Assembly (NCBI RefSeq): GCF_005406125.1
Contig: NZ_BIXZ01000016.1
Span: forward strand, 1 to 33,955
DNA: 33,955 nucleotides
Source: Haloarcula mannanilytica
GTDB lineage: Archaea; Halobacteriota; Halobacteria; Halobacteriales; Haloarculaceae
Direction of reading: 5' to 3'
The notes beneath the pieces are model-generated. The model was given only the letters and a program-made list of their open reading frames with translations, was not told where the DNA came from and made no database searches. The translations under genes and the position numbers were made by a program. Below, piece after piece: positions 22,571 to 31,334 of the stretch (position 1 is its first letter; every line of letters begins with the position of its first letter).

Positions 22571-24574
22571 ATGACCGACCCAAAGATCGGCGTCGACGTG
22601 GGGGGAACGTTTACTGACGTGACACTGTCACTCGACGGCGAACTCGTGACGGCGAAAGTCCCGAGCACCGAAGACCAGAGTGAGGGTGTGATCGCCGGGA
22701 TCGAGAAGGCGTGTGCTGAGGCCGGTATCGAGCCAGAGAGCGTGGGCGAGTTCTCTCATGCGATGACTGTCTCTGTCAACGCGCTCCTCGAAGAAGACGG
22801 TGCAAAGACCGCACTGGTCACGACCGAAGGGTTCCGGGATGTTCTGGAGATCGGTCGCCAAGATCGGCCGTCACTGTACGACCTGTCCGCGGAAAAGCCG
22901 ACACCGCTGGTCCCCAGACGCCGACGCTTCGAAGTGTCCGAACGGACAACGACCGACGGTGTCGAACAATCCGTCGATGACGATGCGGTCCGGGCAATCG
23001 CTGAACAGTTACGCGAGCTAGATGTCGAGTCTGTCGCCGTCTCACTGCTGCACGCGTACGCACACCCTGAAAACGAAGCCCACGCTGCAGCCCTTCTCCG
23101 GGATGAACTCGACGTTCCCGTATCAGCCTCACACGAAGTCCTCGCCGAGTTCCGCGAGTACGAACGAACGTCGACGACTGTCGTTGACGCCTATGTACGG
23201 CCGGCGATCGACCACTACATCAGCCATCTCACCGAACGGGCGCGGCAACTCGGAGTCCCACAGCCGCGGATCATGCAGGCCAACGGCGGGATTACCGACG
23301 CCGATACAGTCAGGCGGAACGCTGTGACGACCGTCCTTTCAGGCCCCGCTGCCGGCGTCGTGGGGGCCGGTTCGATGGCGGCCGATGACACTGAGGAACA
23401 GGGCGGACTGGTCACGTTCGACATGGGCGGAACGTCGAGCGACGTGAGTCTCGTCCGCGACGGGGAGGCCGAACGGACGACGGAGGGCGTCATCAACGAG
23501 CGACCGATCAAGACGCCGATGGTCGACGTGGAAACAGTCGGTGCGGGCGGCGGGTCCATCGCCTGGGTCGACGCTGGGGGCGCGCTCCGGATCGGACCGC
23601 GCTCTGCTGGGGCCGACCCCGGCCCAGCCTGCTACGGGAAGGGCGGGACTGAGCCGACCGTCACCGACGCGAACCTCGTGTTGGGGTATATTGGAGAAAG
23701 CACCAGTCTGGGTGGCGAACTATCCCTCGATGCGGATGCTGCTCACGAGGCACTCGCAGGTCTCGCTGACGAGGCGGGTCTCGACGGCCCCTTGGAGGCC
23801 GCTCGTGGCGTCTACCGGGTCGCGAACGCAAATATGACCCGGGCAATCCGCACTGTGACCGTCGAACGGGGCTACGACCCGCGGAAGTTCGGCCTCGCCG
23901 CGTTCGGGGGTGCCGGGCCGATGCATGCGATATCGATCGCGGACAGTCTCGATATCGACCGGGTCGTGATTCCCCGCGCCTCGGGCGTTTTGTCTGCATA
24001 CGGCCTGCTCGCCGCCGACGAGAAGCGCGACGCGGTACGGACGTATCAGCGGGCACTCGACGCGGCCGATCCCGACGATGTCGACACTGTCTACGAGGAA
24101 CTGTCCGAAGAACTGCTGGCTGAGGTCAGCGACCGCGAAGCGGCAAAAGTACGCCACTCCGCGGACCTCCGGTACGCCGGCCAGAGCTTCGAGCTGACCG
24201 TGGACATTGACCGGCCGTTCGATACCGAAGCGGCACGGGAACGATTCGCGGCGGCCCACGAATCGGCCTATGGCTATCGGGCAGACGAATCGGTCGAACT
24301 GGTGAACTGTCGCGTGACGACGACAGTCGAACGGGAAGCGCCACCGGTCGCGTACGCTGCCTCCGGAAACCCACAGAAGGGCTCTCGCGAGGCGGTGTTC
24401 GCCGACGATGTCCGCGAAACGCCCGTGTACGAGCGGGCGCGCTTGCCCCCACAGGAGAAAATCGACGGCCCCGCAATCGTCGAGGGCGATGAGAGCACGA
24501 TCGTTATTCCACCGGAATGGACCGTACAGGTACGCGACGACGGGACATTGACTGCAGAGGTGAACGACAAATGA
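22571..24574 (+). CDS. hyuA: Hydantoinase/5-oxoprolinase subunit A
   Basis: A 667-residue HyuA/oxoprolinase-A protein. The N-terminus has the ASKHA-like KIGVDVGGTFTDVTLS (about 5-20), the middle has VTFDMGGTSSDVSLV (about residue 285), VETVGAGGGSIAWVD and PRSAGADPGPACYGKGGTEPTVTDANL, all hallmark stretches. It works with HyuB in ATP-dependent opening of a cyclic amide: 5-oxoproline, hydantoins or N-methylhydantoin; acetone carboxylase is a more distant relative. It is flanked by a transporter without intergenic space and by hyuB with an ATGA overlap. The exact substrate cannot be assigned. The symbol is by family. Confidence 0.88.
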   Translation: MTDPKIGVDVGGTFTDVTLSLDGELVTAKVPSTEDQSEGVIAGIEKACAEAGIEPESVGEFSHAMTVSVNALLEEDGAKTALVTTEGFRDVLEIGRQDRPSLYDLSAEKPTPLVPRRRRFEVSERTTTDGVEQSVDDDAVRAIAEQLRELDVESVAVSLLHAYAHPENEAHAAALLRDELDVPVSASHEVLAEFREYERTSTTVVDAYVRPAIDHYISHLTERARQLGVPQPRIMQANGGITDADTVRRNAVTTVLSGPAAGVVGAGSMAADDTEEQGGLVTFDMGGTSSDVSLVRDGEAERTTEGVINERPIKTPMVDVETVGAGGGSIAWVDAGGALRIGPRSAGADPGPACYGKGGTEPTVTDANLVLGYIGESTSLGGELSLDADAAHEALAGLADEAGLDGPLEAARGVYRVANANMTRAIRTVTVERGYDPRKFGLAAFGGAGPMHAISIADSLDIDRVVIPRASGVLSAYGLLAADEKRDAVRTYQRALDAADPDDVDTVYEELSEELLAEVSDREAAKVRHSADLRYAGQSFELTVDIDRPFDTEAARERFAAAHESAYGYRADESVELVNCRVTTTVEREAPPVAYAASGNPQKGSREAVFADDVRETPVYERARLPPQEKIDGPAIVEGDESTIVIPPEWTVQVRDDGTLTAEVNDK

Positions 24575-26199
24575 GCGATGAGGATACGACGCCGAGCGAG
24601 AAACAGGCAGAAATCGACCCCGTAACGCTGGAAATACTCCGGAATCAGCTGGAAAGTGTCGCGACCGAGATGGGCCACGTCCTCATCCGCGGCGCGTACT
24701 CCCCGAACATCAAGGAGCGCCAGGACTGTTCGACGGCGCTCTTTGACGCGTCGGGTCGAATGGTCGCACAGGCCGAACACATCCCGGTCCACCTCGGCGC
24801 GATGCCCGACGCGGTGGATATCGTCCTCCAGCAGGACCCGAAACCGGGCGACGTGTTCATCGTCAACGATCCGTTCGCCGGCGGGACGCACCTCCCGGAT
24901 ATCACCCTCGTCTCGACTATCGCACCCGAAGACGACGTAATCGGGTACGCAGTCTCCCGAGCCCACCACGCCGATGTGGGCGGTAGCTCGCCGGGAAGTA
25001 TGCCACCGGGCGCACAGGAGATTTACGAAGAAGGACTCCGGCTGCCGGCGGTTCGCCTCGTCGACGGGGGCGAGCCCAACGAGGCTGTTCAGGACCTTAT
25101 CCGCGCCAACGTCCGGACGCCGGACGAACGCGAGGCGGACCTCCGGGCCCAACGCGCCGCGAACGACCGGGCCGAGGAACGGGTCGGCGACCTCCTGGCA
25201 GAACACGGGCCGACCCTGGTTGAGGCGTTCGATGCCGTCATCGACTACTCCCGCGAGCGGGTCGAGGCGGAACTCGACGCGCTCCCGGACGGCACGTACC
25301 GGGCACAGGACGTGCTGGAGGGCGACGGCGTGACCGATACCGACATCCCGATCGAAGTGGCCGTCACCGTCGACGGCACCGCGATCGATGTCGATTTCGC
25401 CGGAACCGCCGACCAGGTGACGGGCAATCTGAACGCGCCGCTCTCGGTCGCAAAGAGCGCGGTCTACTTCGTCGTCCGGGCTATCACCGACCCTGAGATT
25501 CCGCCAAACCACGGCTGTTACGAGCCGGTGTCCGTGTCCGCACCTGAGGGGTCGGTACTCAACCCGAACCCGCCGGCAGCGGTCGTCGGCGGGAACGTCG
25601 AGACGAGCCAGCGCGTCATGGATGTCACGCTGGCGGCGCTTGCCCAAGCAGTCCCCGACGAGGTTCCTGCCGGCGGGCAGGGGACGATGAACAACCTCAT
25701 CATCGGGGATCGGACCGGCGATTTCACTTACTACGAGACGATCGGTGGTGGGTTCGGTGCACGTCCGGATAAAGACGGCATGGACGGCGTCCAGGTCGGC
25801 ATGACGAACACGCTCAACACGCCCGTTGAAGCGCTGGAGACCGAGTACCCGCTCCGGGTCGAGCGGTACGCGCTGCGCCCATCGAGCGGTGGCGATGGCC
25901 GATACCGCGGTGGATTGGGCCTCGAACGAACCGTCACCGTCGAGACTGACGCTACTGTGTCACTGCTGACCGAGCGTCGGCGGACGGCTCCCGCTGGAAT
26001 CGACGGTGGAGAAGACGGCGCGACAGGCGAGAATCTGATCGACGGCGAGCCGGTCCCCGCGAAAGCGTCCGTTGATGTCGCGGCCGGGACGACGGTTTCA
26101 GTCCGAACACCCGGTGGTGGCGGCCACGGCGATCCATCACAGCGGGACCCGGAAGCGAGGGAACGTGATCGACGCGACGGGAAAGTAGGCGACCGGTGA
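24571..26199 (+). CDS. hyuB: Hydantoinase/5-oxoprolinase subunit B
   Basis: A 542-residue HyuB protein, the partner of HyuA. It starts IDPVTLEILRNQLESVATEM (about 13-32), followed by IRGAYSPNIKERQDCSTALFD, VAQAEHIPVHLGAMP, FIVNDPFAGGTHLPD and SRAHHADVGGSSPGSMPP, all typical of the B subunit. The C-terminal part GRYRGGLGLERTVTVETD and GGGGHGDP are also family features. ATG 24571 overlaps the hyuA stop by 4 nt; the frame before it lacks family residues. Loss of metal or nucleotide residues is not evident. Confidence 0.88.
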   Translation: MSDEDTTPSEKQAEIDPVTLEILRNQLESVATEMGHVLIRGAYSPNIKERQDCSTALFDASGRMVAQAEHIPVHLGAMPDAVDIVLQQDPKPGDVFIVNDPFAGGTHLPDITLVSTIAPEDDVIGYAVSRAHHADVGGSSPGSMPPGAQEIYEEGLRLPAVRLVDGGEPNEAVQDLIRANVRTPDEREADLRAQRAANDRAEERVGDLLAEHGPTLVEAFDAVIDYSRERVEAELDALPDGTYRAQDVLEGDGVTDTDIPIEVAVTVDGTAIDVDFAGTADQVTGNLNAPLSVAKSAVYFVVRAITDPEIPPNHGCYEPVSVSAPEGSVLNPNPPAAVVGGNVETSQRVMDVTLAALAQAVPDEVPAGGQGTMNNLIIGDRTGDFTYYETIGGGFGARPDKDGMDGVQVGMTNTLNTPVEALETEYPLRVERYALRPSSGGDGRYRGGLGLERTVTVETDATVSLLTERRRTAPAGIDGGEDGATGENLIDGEPVPAKASVDVAAGTTVSVRTPGGGGHGDPSQRDPEARERDRRDGKVGDR

Positions 26200-26258
26200 C
26201 GTATTGACTCGGTCCCGCCCTGATGGGAACTCACTCTGGTCCTATTGTGGGGAAGTGC

Positions 26259-26266
26259 CTTTTATT
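26259..26266 (+). promoter_or_regulatory. TATA box of RNase HI gene
   Basis: CTTTTATT is centred about 29 nt before ATG 26292. Confidence 0.4.
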
Positions 26267-26291
26267 CGCTCGCGGCTCGTATCCGCTAGTG

Positions 26292-26966
26292 ATGGACTGG
26301 CACAATCAGTCAGCAGGAGACCGCGAGCGGCTGCCAGCGGAAACGCTCTCGCCGCTGGCAGCGCGGGTCGACGAACTGCTGGCGCTGTACCGGTACGAAC
26401 TCACTCCCGCTATCGATGCGATCAATGCTGCCGTTGCTGGGTACGGCGGATTGTTCGACCCGGAGACCTCCGCCGATGAGATACAAACGGCGATCGATGA
26501 CATCCTCGAAGCCGGTGTGCCAATGTCACAACAGGACGCTCCTGATACCGCCGTCTCACGCGCCGTCCTCTATGTGGACGGCAGTGCCCACAGCAACGGA
26601 CCGGCCGGTGCCGGTGCTGTGATTCAGGCCGACGGGACACAGATCGCGGGACTCGGCCGGCCGGTCGGCTCACGGACGAACAACAACATCGCCGAATACG
26701 CTGCCCTCCATCTCGGATTACGGTCGCTGACTGCACGGTGTGCCCCCGATTCCGTCGAGATACGGATCGACTCGATGACTGTTATCAACCACATCTGGGG
26801 CGACAGCGAGAGCACTGTGCGAGCGACGCCATACAGCACGGCGATAACTGACCTCCTGTCGACGCTGCCTGCCCACGAATGGACACACCTCGCGGATAGC
26901 GATCCGAATCCGGCCGATGCACAAGCGACTGTCGGGGCCGATATCGCAGCCCTCGGCCCCGGGTGA
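26292..26966 (+). CDS. rnhA: Ribonuclease HI (archaeal type)
   Basis: A 224-residue protein that degrades RNA in RNA:DNA hybrids. The catalytic domain occupies the C-terminal two thirds: AVLYVDGSAHSNGPAGAG (D96), NNIAEYAALHLGL (E135), VEIRIDSMTVINHIWG (D160) and NPADAQATVGADIA (D209), giving the full DEDD set. The N-terminal 85 residues are helical and not part of the RNase H fold; a similar extension exists in other haloarchaeal enzymes and may bind nucleic acid. The start at 26292 is supported by the TATA box 29 nt upstream. It is a single gene downstream of hyuB, probably independent of it. Confidence 0.88.
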   Translation: MDWHNQSAGDRERLPAETLSPLAARVDELLALYRYELTPAIDAINAAVAGYGGLFDPETSADEIQTAIDDILEAGVPMSQQDAPDTAVSRAVLYVDGSAHSNGPAGAGAVIQADGTQIAGLGRPVGSRTNNNIAEYAALHLGLRSLTARCAPDSVEIRIDSMTVINHIWGDSESTVRATPYSTAITDLLSTLPAHEWTHLADSDPNPADAQATVGADIAALGPG

Positions 26967-27110
26967 GTCAGTGTTGCCAGCAAATAGGCTCCGTTACTGT
27001 GATACGCTTTCAGCCTGCACGACCCAACAATGCAGTGGTTCTCTGACTGAATAGCGGCAGACAGTACCACACTTCATCCCTAACTGTGTCCCCAGAGAAG
27101 ATGCCTCAGG

Positions 27111-27374
27111 TCAGTCAAACAGCCCTTCTTCGTGGAAGCCGGTCATCAGGTCGTCAATAAGGGCTTCGGCTGTCTCGTACGGGTAGTCCTGATAGTCGGC
27201 GTATTCCGATCCGAACTCCATCACTCCGACGCTAACATCACCTGCTTCGAAGGTCGTCCCCGCCCCGTCCGGAAGCACTGGAATCAGTTCCATCGGCTCC
27301 TCGATGGGGTAGTCCGCATCGTTGAAGACCTTCTCTAATTCTTCCCTGAGTTGTTCAGCGGTTTCTTTGGACAT
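27111..27374 (-). CDS. MTH865-family small protein
   Basis: An 87-residue acidic protein resembling Methanothermobacter MTH865, a small helical protein of unknown role found in archaea. Shared pattern: helix LREELEKVFNDADYPI, then MELIPVLPDGAGTTFEAGDV (conserved Pro-Asp/Asn-Gly and Gly-Asp-Val), a spacer, and DYPYETAEALIDDLMTGF. I start at ATG 27374 (MSKETAEQL) because family members begin just before the first helix; the longer frame to 27539 is promoter DNA. An AT-rich element about 28-33 nt upstream fits. It is divergent from the JAMM protease. Function not known. Confidence 0.75.
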   Translation of the reverse strand: MSKETAEQLREELEKVFNDADYPIEEPMELIPVLPDGAGTTFEAGDVSVGVMEFGSEYADYQDYPYETAEALIDDLMTGFHEEGLFD

Positions 27375-27572
27375 AGTGATGGTTCGGTAGAAAGAGAGAA
27401 AAGGGTTGTTTTGTGCTACCAGCCTACAGCCATCGTCTTCTGTGCTACCGGTTCTTATGGCCGTATTTTGAAAGACGATTGGTCGGATAGATTTTGAAAC
27501 CACTGCTTTTTGTTGGCGGCCTAGACAGCCGTTCATCATCCAGACACGCCCTCTGGGGCAGTCGTAACAACT

Positions 27573-27578
27573 CTATAG
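27573..27578 (+). promoter_or_regulatory. TATA box of JAMM protease gene
   Basis: CTATAG lies about 27 nt before the GTG at 27602, supporting that GTG as a leaderless start rather than upstream TTG codons. Confidence 0.35.
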
Positions 27579-27601
27579 CTCCATCACCTACACGCGATAC
27601 T

Positions 27602-28051
27602 GTGCGTTTCAGTCATCGGGTCCGAGCGCTTACAATTCCCGAAGGCCTTCGGGACGAGATAGCGGCACATATCGCGGCGAGTCACCCCCACGAGGCTGGC
27701 GGATACCTCGCGTGTACGCGACGGGACGGCCGGTTGGACGCCACCGAACATATCCCGCTCGACAACGAATCACAGAGGCCACGCCGGCGGTTCGTCGCCA
27801 GGCCCACCGACGACCTTCCGCCGGAGCCACGCGTTTTCTATCACTCACACACGTCGGCGTCGACACCGTCTGGACTGACGGGCACCGACCGCCGAAACAT
27901 CCGTGACCGGTTCGCGCTCGTCGTGTTCGCTCCCCATGGAGAGCCATACAGTTACCGACTGTTCCGGCTGGGATTGTTTGATTGGCGCGAAGTGGCCGTG
28001 ACGGCGCAAGAGACGACCGAGGACATGGCCAGACTGCCACGCCTCGTCTGA
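27602..28051 (+). CDS. JAMM/MPN metalloprotease-like protein
   Basis: A 149-residue MPN-domain protein. JAMM enzymes are zinc isopeptidases; in Haloferax one removes ubiquitin-like SAMPs. The general base Glu31 is in HPHEAGGYLAC and the zinc histidines H81 and H83 in VFYHSHTSASTPSGLTGTD. The usual spacing is HxH-x7-SxxD; here the first Asp is 13 residues after H83, in TGTD (D96), instead of 11, so the motif seems lengthened by two with Thr replacing Ser. It is probably still zinc-binding, but activity is not assured. I prefer GTG 27602 because family homology begins there and a TATA box lies 27 nt upstream. Confidence 0.75.
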   Translation: MRFSHRVRALTIPEGLRDEIAAHIAASHPHEAGGYLACTRRDGRLDATEHIPLDNESQRPRRRFVARPTDDLPPEPRVFYHSHTSASTPSGLTGTDRRNIRDRFALVVFAPHGEPYSYRLFRLGLFDWREVAVTAQETTEDMARLPRLV

Positions 28052-28135
28052 CCCCGCTGTTGTGAGCGCGGCGCGTCACTGTCGTGTGCCGGGTACGAAG
28101 CGAAAGAACGGTGGAGACAGCCAAGCCTTACCCGG

Positions 28136-29698
28136 CTAGTCTTCCTCGCCGCCGGCCACGATATTGGGGTTGCTCTGCTTTTCGACGCTGTAGATCGGGT
28201 AGTCGTCCTTGGTGAAGTACGCGATGACGAGGAACGAGACCAAACCGACCGTGGCGGCGATGAACGTCGGTAGGCCATCGAAAGCAGCAGTAAAGATGTC
28301 GTTGGGAATGTACAGGAGCGTGTTCTCATAGGCGTAGGTCGTCGGCACCAACACGAAGAGGACGAGCCGGGTCGCAGAGCCGGAGAGCATCGACCCGAGC
28401 GCCGCCGGCGTGGTCGCGATATCGGACCAGTACAGCCCCATAACAAGCGGGACAAACGCACCGGCCAGCATGATGTCGAACGCCAGCACGAGCAACATCC
28501 CGGTCGCGGATACCCGTATCGCGAGAAACACTCCCAGCAGCGTAATCGGGACCGACATCAGGCGCGTGACCGTGAGAAGTTTGTCACTCTCCGAGCCTAA
28601 CAGTCCCTCCTCGACCCCGCCGTCTGCGGCCGTTGCCGGACTGCCAGCACTCTCCTCGTCGACGCGGATGTTGCCGATATTCCGGGCGATGACCGCCGAA
28701 GTACCCAGTATTGCACCGTCACTCGTCGAGAACGAGGCAGCGACGATACCAGCGAGGACGAGTGCGGCCAGCCATGGGGGAACGGCGTTTTGTAACAGCG
28801 TGTACAGCACGGCCTGGCTCCCGGTCTCGACACCGAGCGAGGTGAGAATCGGATTTGCCGACAGCGCGACGACGGAGAACGGGACGCCGATGATGATCGT
28901 GCCGGCCGCTCCGATGAAGCAGGCTTTCTGTGCGGTTTCGGGGCTATCAGCCGCGAATACGCGCTCCATGAAGTCGATGGCGACGATGTCACCGAGACCC
29001 AGGGCGACGATGGTGGCGAGGTTGATGTACGCCCCCTGGCTCGGGTCGGTGAGTTGGCCGAGGTTCGTCGGCCCCATCCCGGAGGGGATCGTGAGGCCGT
29101 AATTGGTCGTGACATAGACGATGAGCGCGATGGAGCCGACGAACGCGACCCCCGCCTGTATCACGTCGGTGTAGGCGACCGAGAACAGCCCGCCGGCGAC
29201 AGTGTACGCGAGGACGAGTCCAGCGATGATGAACACGCCCAACTGGAAGCTCGTGCCGACGAAAATCTGGAAGAGGTAGCCGCCGGCGACGAGGTTCCCC
29301 GCCAGCAGGAACGCGTAGGCGACGGACATAATCATACTCGCAACGATTTCGGCGGTGCGGCCGTACTTCCGGCGATAGAAGTCCGGCAGCGTCGTGAGGT
29401 TGAGTCGGTTCATCGGCTTCGCGAAGAACAGCCCGGTGAGGGTCAGGCAAAGCGCCAGCCCGACGGGCAGTGCCGCACCGGCCCAGAAGCCGAAGCTAGC
29501 CGCGAGGTCGGTGTTGCCAAGCGTCGCGTTCGAGTCGAGTGACTGCGCCATCAGCGTCGCCGCGGCCAGCGGGAGGATGAGTCCACGACCGGCGACGATG
29601 TAATTGATGCTGTCGCCCTTGACCTTCTGGGCGACGTAGAAGCCAATCGCCATCATCGTCACAATGGTGGCAGCGAGGCCGTAGAGGATGACGCTCAC
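28136..29698 (-). CDS. SSS-family sodium/solute symporter
   Basis: A 520-residue transporter of the solute:sodium symporter family, with about thirteen hydrophobic segments. Family traits are NYIVAGRGLILPLAAATLMA (about 32-51), the TLPDFYRRKYG loop, VAYTVAGGLFSVAYTDVIQ-like sequence in the sodium-motive region (LAYTVAGGLFSVAYTDVI) and AASFSTSDGAILGTSAVIARNI in TM8. An acidic insert of about 25 residues (DEESAGSPATAADGGVEE) lies in a cytoplasmic loop. The substrate is not evident; its neighbour AbrB-PhoU regulator and the ureohydrolase suggest a guanidino or amine compound. A TATA box (minus GATATATT at 29729-29736) lies 31-38 nt upstream of the ATG. Confidence 0.88.
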   Translation of the reverse strand: MSVILYGLAATIVTMMAIGFYVAQKVKGDSINYIVAGRGLILPLAAATLMAQSLDSNATLGNTDLAASFGFWAGAALPVGLALCLTLTGLFFAKPMNRLNLTTLPDFYRRKYGRTAEIVASMIMSVAYAFLLAGNLVAGGYLFQIFVGTSFQLGVFIIAGLVLAYTVAGGLFSVAYTDVIQAGVAFVGSIALIVYVTTNYGLTIPSGMGPTNLGQLTDPSQGAYINLATIVALGLGDIVAIDFMERVFAADSPETAQKACFIGAAGTIIIGVPFSVVALSANPILTSLGVETGSQAVLYTLLQNAVPPWLAALVLAGIVAASFSTSDGAILGTSAVIARNIGNIRVDEESAGSPATAADGGVEEGLLGSESDKLLTVTRLMSVPITLLGVFLAIRVSATGMLLVLAFDIMLAGAFVPLVMGLYWSDIATTPAALGSMLSGSATRLVLFVLVPTTYAYENTLLYIPNDIFTAAFDGLPTFIAATVGLVSFLVIAYFTKDDYPIYSVEKQSNPNIVAGGEED

Positions 29699-30103
29699 GG
29701 CGAACCACCCTGAACCACGATTGAACAGATATATTCGGTTTTACCACTCGATTCCACGTCTTTAGCGCCCCATAGGTTTGGGATCGGACGGTAATGAGTC
29801 ACATGAGTTCCGTTTTGAGCACTACATAAAGCCGTTATGACAGTATTGTTTACACAGTAGAGTTATCCCGCAACGCACATGGACTGTAGGTGTACGTAGG
29901 TGGACACATGTACAGTAGGCAACCGCATGAGGTTCCTAGAACTGTTTTAATACTAAGATCGGATTGGGCAAGAGAACCCAATATTGTTCACTTCTGTCCG
30001 CGATTGAAGAATTTGTACCAACCGGAAATAAAAAACGTGGGGCATTCGTATATCTAGTAGAGCAATTGATGGACGTACCGCAACACCGTAGGAGTACTAC
30101 ACA
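29699..30103. other. Divergent SSS/PhoU-type regulatory region
   Basis: About 405 nt without a gene. It contains the SSS promoter (TATA at 29729-29736, minus), a TATA-like TTTTAATAC near 29944-29952, a 6-bp inverted repeat ATTGGG/CCCAAT with an 8-nt loop at 29963-29982, and a TATA-like GTATATCT near 30050-30057 for the plus-strand gene. The inverted repeat is a possible operator. Confidence 0.45.
29963..29982. repeat. Inverted repeat ATTGGG-n8-CCCAAT
   Basis: A perfect 6-bp palindrome arm pair in the space between the divergent SSS and AbrB-PhoU genes, about 16 nt after a TATA-like element. Candidate operator; too short to be certain. Confidence 0.3.
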
Positions 30104-31141
30104 GTGACGCCCGACCCGATTCGAATGAAACGGAAGGTCCAGCAGTTGGGCTCATCCACGCTGGCGGTGACGGTGCCTGTCGACTGGGCGCGCCAACACG
30201 ACATCTCGAAGGGTGATGAAGTCATCGTCCAGCGCGACGAGAACGGCGGGTCGCTGCTCGTTGTCCCTGAACAGCCCACTATCGAGGATGTGGAGGCGAC
30301 CATCGACGCCGACGCGCTGACCGCCGATGCTCTGGAGCGGGCCATCATCACGCAGTACGTGCTGGGTCGGCAGCTTATCCGGGTTGAGGCAACAGCACCG
30401 CTGGGTCTCGAACACCGCAACGCAATCATGAACGCTGAGCAGCGGCTGATGGGGCTGGGTATCGTTGAGCAAGCTGAAACCACGGTGACGGTACGATGTT
30501 CGGTCGCACCGGAGGACTTCGACCTTCCGACGCTGCTTGGTCGGCTCAGCCGCACCGAGGCGGTGATACGCGGGGATGCTCTGACCGCGCTCATCGAGGG
30601 TGACACCACCCTCGTCGAGACGGTGGAAAGCCGCCAGGAACAGGTCGAGAAGCTGTTTTACCTGTTCCTGCGACTGGTGTTTACTATCTACCGGAACCCG
30701 CGGCTGAATCAGGCCGTCGGACTGGAGACTGGCTTCCCCCTTATCGGCTACCGGTCAGTCGCTCAGGACGTGGTGTTGATGACGGACACAGCCATCGAGA
30801 TCGCGGGATTAGCTACTGAGTCGGCGACGCCCGACCCGACCACCGCGGCGATGCTTACCGACCTCGGGGACGCACTCGACGACGCCGCGAGCGCAACCCG
30901 GTCGGCAGTGACGACGCCGGATTACGACGCGACCGAAGACGCCCGCACCGCGTTCGAACTTGTCGATGAGCGGATCGCGGATCTAAACGCCCACCTCGAA
31001 TCCGAGCGCCCCGAACCGTTGCTCGCGCTCCAGCGCGCCGTCGTCCTGTTGGAGCGAAGCGCCAGGCACGCCCGCGACAGCCTTTCGGTTGCGACCCATC
31101 TGGCTTTCCGGAACGACCCGTCGCTGGTCACCGGGGAGTGA
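30104..31141 (+). CDS. AbrB-PhoU domain regulator
   Basis: A 345-residue regulator. The N-terminal 50 residues form a SpoVT/AbrB-type DNA-binding swapped hairpin: RKVQQLGSSTLAVTVPVDWA, QHDISKGDEVIVQ. The remainder is helical and PhoU-like, with repeats of acidic helix pairs and a segment MNAEQRLMGLGIVEQAETTV. Haloarchaea have many proteins of this architecture, generally called phosphate-uptake regulator PhoU; here there is no pst gene nearby, so the phosphate link is doubtful. GTG 30104 gives the residues MTPDPIRMKRK; ATG 30125 (MKRKVQQLG) is an equally good start. It is divergent from the SSS gene and followed by the ureohydrolase on the same strand, which suggests local control of that pair. 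Confidence 0.8.
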   Translation: MTPDPIRMKRKVQQLGSSTLAVTVPVDWARQHDISKGDEVIVQRDENGGSLLVVPEQPTIEDVEATIDADALTADALERAIITQYVLGRQLIRVEATAPLGLEHRNAIMNAEQRLMGLGIVEQAETTVTVRCSVAPEDFDLPTLLGRLSRTEAVIRGDALTALIEGDTTLVETVESRQEQVEKLFYLFLRLVFTIYRNPRLNQAVGLETGFPLIGYRSVAQDVVLMTDTAIEIAGLATESATPDPTTAAMLTDLGDALDDAASATRSAVTTPDYDATEDARTAFELVDERIADLNAHLESERPEPLLALQRAVVLLERSARHARDSLSVATHLAFRNDPSLVTGE

Positions 31142-31334
31142 CCGCTGTCTGAAGGTCGCCAAGCGACAGGCGTCATTAAACACCTTAAGGAAACTCGTAC
31201 GGTACATGCCCACTCGTGGTCATAGGAGTAGGTTTTACACATCCGAAGGAAGACTTTTCAGTAGTTCTCAAGCATCTATTTCTGTCGACAAACGCAGTGG
31301 ATTTGGCCAGTTCAAATCCGAAAAACTACATATC

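Noticed and set aside
24274-25647. Long minus-strand frame of 457 codons
   Set aside because: Antisense of hyuA/hyuB; His/Arg/Val-rich translation with no recognisable domain.
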